This document shows positions 1 to 5,200 of a DNA stretch of 8,712 nucleotides, in pieces. The notes beneath the pieces were generated by a model. That model searched no databases and was not told the DNA's origin. It was given only the letters and a program-made list of their open reading frames with translations. Source of the DNA: Clostridia bacterium (lineage in GTDB: Bacteria > Bacillota > Clostridia > Monoglobales > Monoglobaceae); the NCBI GenBank assembly GCA_017625185.1, contig JAGALN010000124.1, positions 1-8,712 on the forward strand, in the 5' to 3' direction. Made by a program: the position numbers and the translations under genes. Position 1 is the first letter of the stretch, and each line of letters opens with the position of its first letter.

Positions 1-1
1 G

Positions 2-460
2 AAGTTTAACGCAATCGACCTTGCAATCGTGCTGGTTCTGGTGGCAGTATTGATTGCCGGAGTTCTCCTTTTGGGAGGCGGCGGCAGCGCCGGTGAGACG
101 GCAGAAACCAAGACGGTACAGCTGGTGATAGAGCTGACCGACAAGGACGATACCTTCATCAACCTCCCCAAAGAAGGGGACGTTGCCATGATTGGCGTCA
201 AGGAGAAGATGGAAACTGTGGTGACCAAGGTGGAGATTCTCCCGGCAACCAAGCGTGCAGAGAATATTGTGGATGGCTGGTCCGGGTCCTCGGAGCTTCC
301 CGGGCGGTATGATGTCCGGATTACCATGGAGGGACAGGGGATGGAAACCAACGAAACGGTAACGGTCAACGGCGTTGCGGCACGGGTTGGCGAGGAAGCC
401 TTTGTCAAGAGTAAAAACTGGGCAGGAGCCGGCTTCTTTGTCGGTGTCAACACCCTGTAA
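2..460 (+). CDS. DUF4330-like membrane-anchored protein (5' end outside window)
   Basis: The reading frame is open from base 2, so this is the C-terminal 152 residues of a longer protein. The first internal GTG, at 29, falls inside the membrane segment and is not a believable start. The visible part begins K-F-N-A-I-D-L-A, followed by a single hydrophobic helix of about 20 residues (VLVLVAVLIAGVLLL) and a Gly-rich hinge. The rest is a roughly 120-residue soluble, beta-rich domain ending in GFFVGVNTL. The short polar 'G-K-F-N-x-I-D' lead-in, one helix and an extracytoplasmic beta domain match DUF4330, a family of unknown function; that assignment is from memory of the family. The protein is a paralogue of the next gene, which starts 13 bp downstream: both share the I-D plus hydrophobic-helix start and a G-R-Y-(D/N) block in the C-terminal half. 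Likely membrane-anchored and facing outside. No function is claimed. Confidence 0.75.
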   Translation, partial: KFNAIDLAIVLVLVAVLIAGVLLLGGGGSAGETAETKTVQLVIELTDKDDTFINLPKEGDVAMIGVKEKMETVVTKVEILPATKRAENIVDGWSGSSELPGRYDVRITMEGQGMETNETVTVNGVAARVGEEAFVKSKNWAGAGFFVGVNTL

Positions 461-473
461 GGAGGAGAGAGCT

Positions 474-968
474 ATGCTGAAACAGGACGGAAAATTATTC
501 GGAAAAATCAGTGTGATTGATGTTGCGGCAATCCTTGCGGTTGTGATTCTTCTGGTGGGTCTTGTCATCCGCTTTTCGGGAAACAGTGCGGTGACGGTCA
601 GCTCCGGAGAGGAGCTGGAATGTGTGGTTCTGGTAAAAGAGGTGCGGCAGGAAACGGTGGAGGCGCTTGCCAAGCGGGGTGCGGTCTTTGACAAGACCAG
701 CAAGGAATACATCGGCGAGATTGTGGGGGTCGCCTCCGAGCAGGCAACCGACATGGTAGAGATGGAAACCGGAGAATATAAGGAGGTTCCCATTGAGGGT
801 CGGTACAATGCCTATGTGACCATTGCCTTTACCGGCAGTGTCAGCGACCAAGGCTATTATACCGCAGCCAACAAGCAAATCAGCGTGGGCGGTTCTTTGG
901 AGATGAACGCCAAGTTCTCCCAGTGCGAAGGTACCATCCGCCAGGTTCGGTACGCCGGGGATAAGTAA
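474..968 (+). CDS. DUF4330-like membrane-anchored protein, second copy
   Basis: 164 residues. The ATG at 474 is preceded by GGAGGAGAG at 461-469, a good ribosome binding site, so this start is preferred over the longer in-frame opening at 375, which would run into the upstream gene. The N-terminus MLKQDGKLFGKISVIDV is followed by one hydrophobic segment, about residues 18-36 (AAILAVVILLVGLVIRF). The remainder is a soluble domain containing an E-Y-I-G-E-I-V-G stretch and a G-R-Y-N-A-Y-V-T-I block, with a C-terminal S-V-G-G-S-L-E-M turn. This is the usual size and layout of DUF4330 proteins. It follows its paralogue by 13 bp and precedes the DUF5662-like gene by 11 bp, so the three are probably co-transcribed. 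The tandem pair may form a heteromer at the membrane (inference). Function unknown. Confidence 0.8.
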   Translation: MLKQDGKLFGKISVIDVAAILAVVILLVGLVIRFSGNSAVTVSSGEELECVVLVKEVRQETVEALAKRGAVFDKTSKEYIGEIVGVASEQATDMVEMETGEYKEVPIEGRYNAYVTIAFTGSVSDQGYYTAANKQISVGGSLEMNAKFSQCEGTIRQVRYAGDK

Positions 969-979
969 GGGGCAGAAGG

Positions 980-1516
980 ATGAGTTTTCAAAAGGCATGG
1001 GGACATTTTAAGACCATTACGAGGCATCGGCACGCAGTGATTCGCCATTGTGCCAAGGCGGGAATTTTCTGGCAGGGCTTGGGCCATGATTTGTCCAAGT
1101 ATACCAAGACCGAGTTTCTTGCCGGAGTCCGGAACTTTTCCGACGGGAAAAAAAGCCCCAACGAGGCGGAGCGGGAAAAATACGGCTATTCTCCCGCATG
1201 GCTTCATCACAAGGGAAGAAACCGCCACCATTTTGAGTATTGGTGCGATTATAACCCCAAAGAAAAGAAGCTTCTCCCGGTGAAGATGCCGGTACGGTTC
1301 TTCAAGGAGTTAATCTGCGACCGGATTGCGGCGAGCAAGATTTATCAAGGGGAGAACTATGCCGAAAGCCATCCCTTGGAATACTTCCTGCGGGGGAAGG
1401 CGAACCGGTTCATCCATCCGGAAACCTCGGATGCCATCGAAGAAATCCTGACTCTTTTGAAGGAGGAAGGCGAGGCGGCAGTTTTCCGGCGTCTGCGAAG
1501 AATGAAGGAATATTAG
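980..1516 (+). CDS. DUF5662-like His-rich cytoplasmic protein
   Basis: 178 residues; the ATG at 980 has AAGGGG at 967-972 as ribosome binding site, overlapping the previous stop codon. There is no signal peptide or membrane segment. Conserved-looking motifs, in order: H16-R17-H18, H36-D37-L38-S39-K40-Y41, A73-W74-L75-H76-H77, N81-R82-H83-H84-F85-E86-Y87-W88, and M103-P104 followed by E110 and D114. This pattern, HDLSKY then a histidine cluster ending in H-H-x-E-Y-W, is what I know as the DUF5662 family, often found in Firmicutes and phages. The ordered His/Asp residues resemble the metal-binding set of HD-domain phosphohydrolases, so a metal-dependent hydrolase is possible, but that is inference. 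It is the last gene of the plus-strand operon and is closed by the terminator 1 bp after its stop. Its last codons are duplicated near 2116. Confidence 0.75.
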   Translation: MSFQKAWGHFKTITRHRHAVIRHCAKAGIFWQGLGHDLSKYTKTEFLAGVRNFSDGKKSPNEAEREKYGYSPAWLHHKGRNRHHFEYWCDYNPKEKKLLPVKMPVRFFKELICDRIAASKIYQGENYAESHPLEYFLRGKANRFIHPETSDAIEEILTLLKEEGEAAVFRRLRRMKEY

Positions 1517-1530
1517 AAAAAGGCTTGAAC
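1504..1530 (+). repeat. Direct repeat, left copy (cassette boundary)
   Basis: This 27-nt stretch covers the last codons and stop (K-E-Y-stop) of the DUF5662-like gene plus the left half of its terminator up to GGCTTGAAC at 1522-1530. It recurs at 2116-2143, identical except for A5 here versus A6 there. Similarity extends left with a two-base gap (GAAGA-AT-GAAGG here, GAAGA-GAAGG there). Confidence 0.85.
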
Positions 1531-1549
1531 CGAACGGTTCAAGCCTTTT
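1518..1549. terminator. Two-way rho-independent terminator
   Basis: A perfect 14-bp stem pairs 1518-1531 with 1536-1549 (AAAAGGCTTGAACC / GGTTCAAGCCTTTT) around a GAAC tetraloop. T runs lie at the 3' side on both strands (TTTT on plus, TTTTT on minus). It sits between the DUF5662-like gene (plus, stop at 1516) and the RHH gene (minus, stop at 1562), which converge on it, so it can serve both. Confidence 0.9.
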
Positions 1550-1561
1550 GATTATCTAAAA

Positions 1562-1732
1562 CTATTTGTTGTTTTCAAAAAAATCTTCGAGGATACTAAC
1601 CACAATGTTATTAAAGCTGGTATCATGCTTTTTGGCAAGAACCGCAACCTTTTCAGCCAATTCGTCTGTAATATAAAGGGTTTTATAACCCGCCTTTACC
1701 TTTTCTTTGGTTGCTTTTGGTTGAAATGCCAT
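1562..1732 (-). CDS. Small ribbon-helix-helix (Arc/CopG-type) DNA-binding protein
   Basis: A 56-residue gene whose start codon is at 1730-1732. It is preceded on the minus strand by AAGGCGGTG, one mismatch from the ideal AAGGAGGTG, about 6 nt upstream. The N-terminus is basic (MAFQPKATKEKVKAGYK). The core fits the RHH fold: a beta strand KTLYIT (17-22), helix A DELAEKVAVLAKKH (23-36), a turn D-T-S (37-39), and helix B SFNNIVVSILEDFFENN (39-55). Such proteins bind palindromic DNA as dimers through the paired strands. They act as antitoxins, plasmid copy-number regulators or phage/ICE regulators. The gene is divergent from the 78-residue gene, with a 20-bp palindrome between them, so self-regulation is likely. 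It has no adjacent RelE/ParE/MazF-type toxin. Family call fairly firm; target and role inferred. Confidence 0.85.
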   Translation of the reverse strand: MAFQPKATKEKVKAGYKTLYITDELAEKVAVLAKKHDTSFNNIVVSILEDFFENNK

Positions 1733-1761
1733 GATACCACCGCCTTGTTTTAGGATTCCCC

Positions 1762-1792
1762 TTGATTATAAAACAAAACATATTTTTATAAT
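1762..1792 (+). promoter_or_regulatory. Candidate promoter for the 78-residue gene
   Basis: A perfect TATAAT at 1787-1792 is preceded by TTGATT at 1762-1767. The 19-nt spacer is longer than the ideal 17, so the -35 box is uncertain. Transcription would begin near 1799, inside the palindrome at 1793-1812. On the minus strand, TATAAT (read at 1770-1765) or TATTAT (1793-1788) could serve the RHH gene; neither has a clear -35. Confidence 0.4.
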
Positions 1793-1812
1793 ACACCAGA
1801 AATTTCTGTTGT
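1793..1812. promoter_or_regulatory. Candidate operator between divergent RHH and 78-aa genes
   Basis: ACACCAGAAATTTCTGTTGT is a 20-bp palindrome with one mismatched pair; the central 12 bp (CAGAAATTTCTG) is perfect. It directly follows the plus-strand TATAAT box and covers the expected transcription start. It also lies upstream of the RHH gene. That is where an RHH dimer-of-dimers would be expected to bind to control both directions. Binding is inferred. Confidence 0.55.
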
Positions 1813-1858
1813 AATTTTAGAGAATTTATGATATGTTGTTATTGAGGAGGTATGATGG

Positions 1859-2095
1859 ATGGATATTCGATTGGAGATTTTTTCAGGGGCGATTGCAGAT
1901 GCAGTCAATCGGGCGTTACAGTATGAGATTATCGATATGGATGATGCAATTACGTCGGTTGCGCTTACAGTATTGAATGAGATTCAGTGTATTATAAGGG
2001 ATGATACCATCAAAGACGATTTTGAAGTGGTGGAGGAAATTGTTCGTGTTTTTGAAAAATATAACATCAGTGCAGGATTCCGCCACGATTTTTAA
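1859..2095 (+). CDS. Acidic 78-residue protein, unrecognised
   Basis: I do not recognise this family. The ATG at 1859 follows AGGAGGT at 1845-1851 with good spacing. Two ATGs closer to that site (1852, 1855) are in another frame and open only a 24-codon peptide, so 1859 is the start. The protein is strongly acidic (17 Asp/Glu against 7 Lys/Arg) and looks all-helical: helix about 4-25, an acidic I-D-M-D-D turn, helix about 29-47, a D-D-T-I-K-D-D turn, and helix about 55-68, ending S-A-G-F-R-H-D-F. No signal peptide or membrane segment. It is divergent from the RHH gene and shares its regulatory region. Possible roles include a DNA-mimic or protein-binding partner or inhibitor, but nothing in the sequence proves one. 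Both genes are visibly more AT-rich than the flanking operon. Confidence 0.75.
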   Translation: MDIRLEIFSGAIADAVNRALQYEIIDMDDAITSVALTVLNEIQCIIRDDTIKDDFEVVEEIVRVFEKYNISAGFRHDF

Positions 2096-2113
2096 TGAAT
2101 AATGAATAATGAA
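2093..2113 (+). repeat. Three perfect tandem copies of TAATGAA
   Basis: The 7-bp unit TAATGAA is repeated exactly three times, beginning with the stop codon of the 78-residue gene. It places stop codons in several frames and could change copy number by replication slippage. It lies directly before the right direct repeat. Confidence 0.9.
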
Positions 2114-2115
2114 GA

Positions 2116-2143
2116 GAAGGAATATTAGAAAAAAGGCTTGAAC
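2116..2143 (+). repeat. Direct repeat, right copy (cassette boundary)
   Basis: 28 nt repeating 1504-1530, with A6 in place of A5. It still contains the codons for K-E-Y-stop and the left half of the terminator stem (AAAAGGCTTGAAC), but the right half is missing: the sequence continues ACTGTG rather than CGAACGG. It therefore looks like a duplicated or recombined fragment rather than a working terminator. Confidence 0.85.
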
Positions 2144-2220
2144 AACTGTGAAACGACCTCCCAAGCGTTAGATTTTTGGTCTAACTTTGGGGTGTCGGTT
2201 CATAGACCAACGACCCCACG
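2144..2220. other. Structured gene-free stretch with overlapping hairpins
   Basis: No gene seen. Two inverted repeats overlap. The first is CCAA..GTTAGA at 2161-2172 with TCTAAC.TTGG at 2180-2189. The second is TTGGTCTA at 2176-2183 with TAGACCAA at 2203-2210, perfect over 8 bp. They share 2180-2183, so an RNA could form only one at a time. A further imperfect pairing joins GGGGT at 2190-2194 to ACCCC near 2213-2217. As part of the plus-strand transcript this could be a folded 3' untranslated region; as DNA it could be the remnant end of a mobile element. Confidence 0.4.
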
Positions 2221-2248
2221 AAAAAAGACCCCCGGAGGGGTCTTTTTT
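2221..2248. terminator. Two-way rho-independent terminator
   Basis: A 12-bp stem pairs 2221-2232 (AAAAAAGACCCC) with 2237-2248 (GGGGTCTTTTTT) around a CGGA loop, with T runs on both strands. It lies 7 bp beyond the stop codon of the SLH protein gene on the minus strand and can also stop plus-strand transcripts from the 78-residue gene. Confidence 0.95.
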
Positions 2249-2255
2249 TGCTGTT

Positions 2256-5200
2256 TTACTGGTAGATGGTCCAGTCGGTGTTCTCGGTCAATCCGGTCCA
2301 GCTTTCGTAGATGTGATTCTTCATCTCGTAATTGTGGCTGTTGGTTGCCTCCTGCACCGCCAGATAATACCAAGCATTTGTATCTGCATTGTCCGGCCAT
2401 ATAATCATATCAGCGAGAAGGTCATTCTCGGTTTCGGGGATACGGTTCAGAACCCGGTTGATCATGGTCATAGCCTCTGCACGGGTAATCAGCTGATCCG
2501 GATGGAAGTTTCCGTCTTCGTAACCCTTAATCCAGCCGTGAGCCGCTGCCTCGTGAATCTCATTCTCTGCCCAGTGCCCTGCAACATCGGCAAAGCTGTC
2601 AACGATTTCGTATTGGGAATCGTCGAATCTTGCACAGATTGCCGCAAACTCGGCACGGGTAATAAAGTCGTTCGGCTCGAAAGCGTTCTCGTATCTTCCC
2701 TTGACAATACCCAGCTTGGTCATGGTAGAGATCGCCTTGTTGAACCAATCCTCTGCCGTTACATCAGCAAACGGATTTTGGTCGGTTAAGTTCCCGCTCC
2801 GGATTTCTTCTTTCAAAAGCCGGAAGAAGATGGCTGTAACCTCGGCACGGTCGATGTGGTCGTTGGGTCGAACGGTGCCGTCCGGATAACCCACAACGTA
2901 AGCGAAATGATGCTCGCCATCCAATGCGCCAGGTGTTTCATGACCGTTTCCTGCAGTTCCGTTGTTTTCTACCCATCCGGCATAAACGGTGATGTTCTTG
3001 GTCATCTTAACCTCGGTTACTGCCTGGGTAAGCTCCTTATCTGCATACCAGCCATCAAAGACATAGCCTTCCTTGTGAGGTTCTTTATCAAGCTGTACCA
3101 CCTTGCCGGGGCTGTAGGTTTCCTTATCGTACTTGGTACCGCCGTTGCTCTCGTAGGTCAGAATGTATCTGGTAACGCCGCCGCCACCGCCGGGAGTCCC
3201 GCCGGAGTTCTTCTTCCACTGTGCCACAAAGTGCAGATCATGGTTAACGGTTACAGACTGACCGGCAGTATAATTGACAGCGGTGAAGTTCTCATCTGTT
3301 GCTTTCCAGCCGGCAAAAGTATAACCCGATTTGGTGGGTGCTGCCTCTACGGTAATAACAGTATCAGGCGCTACCACCTTTGGCTCATAATCGGCGCCTG
3401 TTGCAGGCGTACCGCCGTTTAAGTCGTAGGTCACATTGTACTGCTGTACAAAACTGCCGTAGAATACAACATCATGGTTCGGCATGGTATATTCCAATTT
3501 TCCTGCGTTTGCAACGGGATGCACACTATGGGTATGCCAGCCGTCAAAGCTGTATCCGTTATGGCTTAACTTATCTTCTACTGTCAAAGATTTGCCATAG
3601 GGAACATTTTCCATCTTCGCCGGAAGTGCAGGAGCCCCTGCTGGCAGGTGTTCATTATCATAGTAAACATAGGTAACTGTCCAGAGATTGCGGTTATAGT
3701 AGACATCAATCACCAGACTTCCGTCGCCGGCGACGTTTCCGGTAAGAACATTTTTATCACTGGGATGGAAACCGGTATAATCCTTCGGGATTGCCTCTAC
3801 CAATGCACCGGTTCTCTTGTTGGTAATGGTTTCTGTTTCTTCTAGCTTATAGTGCTTGCCGTCAAAGCTTTCGCCACTTCCATCAAGGGTTTCCAGTAGA
3901 TGCCGAACTTTGTAGGTGTTCAGTTCTGCAGCAAAGGAGCCCTTTAAGAGCACATGGTTAGCTGGCATGGTAAAGCCGGTTGCACCGTCAGCCAGTTCCA
4001 CATCTTCCGTTTTCCAACCCGAGAAGGAATAACCCTGGTATTCCGCTTCGGGAATCACGTGCAGAGTGATTTCCTCTCCGTAAGGAACCATTTCAGTGGT
4101 TACATACGCAGTTTTGTTTACACCGGCAGGAACCTCACCCTCGAACTGGTACTCCACCTTATAGCTCTGCCGATTATAGTAGAATTTCAAAATGGTGGAG
4201 CCGTCACCCTTGATTTTTGCAGTCAAGGTATCGGCAACAGGATCAAGCACTGCTTTGTAGGAATCATCCGTTTCATCTTTAATATTCTTTACCGTTTCGG
4301 ATTCATCCAAGGTAAAACCTGGGTTTCTGTGCGCATAAACTGTAGCAACGGCATCAGTAGTACCAAATCTTGCCTCATGCTCCTGGGGTGCCTCGGGGTA
4401 ATCTCCGTTGATATCCTGATAATAATGCTCAATCTGATACCGGACATTATCGTGGGGATGGAAGTGTCCCGCCAAAACCACATCATGATCGGGCATGGGG
4501 AAGCTAGTAACCTCTTCTAAGGAATCAGAGATTCTCCATCCATGGAAGTTGTAGCCGGAAGGCGGTGTTACTGCCCCTGCAACAGTTACGGTAGCTCCGT
4601 AATACTCGGTCTGGTCACCGGGAAGGGTGGGTGCATTCTCCGGAACAACCCCATGGTAAGTATAGGTTACCTGATGTTGGTTCCGTTTATAATAGAGCTT
4701 CAACACGGTACCTGTAGCAATGTTTCCGGTTCGAATCTCGTTGGGATTTTCCTCGTCATAGGTAAAGCCGGTAAAGGTAACCGGAAACGCTTCGATGGGT
4801 GTTCCTGTTTCCCCTGTGAAGGTTTCGGTCTTGGCGGGGTCAGTTCCGCCCTTACCATCACTGTAAGTAGTTCCGTCCGGATTCTGGAGGTAATGCTCTA
4901 CCGTGTAGGGAACATCACCCTGTTTGGAGAAGAAACCGGAAATCACCACATTGGCAGCGGGCATTTCAAAGGTTCCGCCTGCCGTAACTTCTACATAATT
5001 GGGGTCGGATGCAACAGCATCGTTTACCCAACCGGAAAATATATAGTCCTGTACATCCAGATTTTCTGCAATATTAACGGTCTGTCCAAACATCACATCG
5101 GTCTGCCCTGTCGGAGCAGTAACGCCGTCCGGATGCACTGCACCGTCAATCCGGTAGGAAACCGTATAAGTGTTTCTGTTGTAGTAAATTCTCAAAACGG

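Noticed and set aside
495..998. Minus-strand open frame opposite the second DUF4330-like gene
   Set aside because: The plus-strand gene has a good ribosome binding site, membrane segment and paralogue; the reverse frame has none of these.
1562..2095. Classic type II toxin-antitoxin pair
   Set aside because: The genes are divergent rather than one operon, and the 78-residue protein shows no RelE, ParE, MazF, HicA or PIN features; kept only as an open possibility under the cassette finding.
1916..2164. Minus-strand open frame with a hydrophobic N-terminal stretch, opposite the 78-residue gene
   Set aside because: It starts with TTG, its hydrophobic part is the reverse reading of the TAATGAA repeats, and the plus-strand gene has a far better ribosome binding site.
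2187..2789. Plus-strand open frame across the terminator and the SLH coding region
   Set aside because: It runs through a strong terminator and is antisense to clearly conserved SLH motifs.
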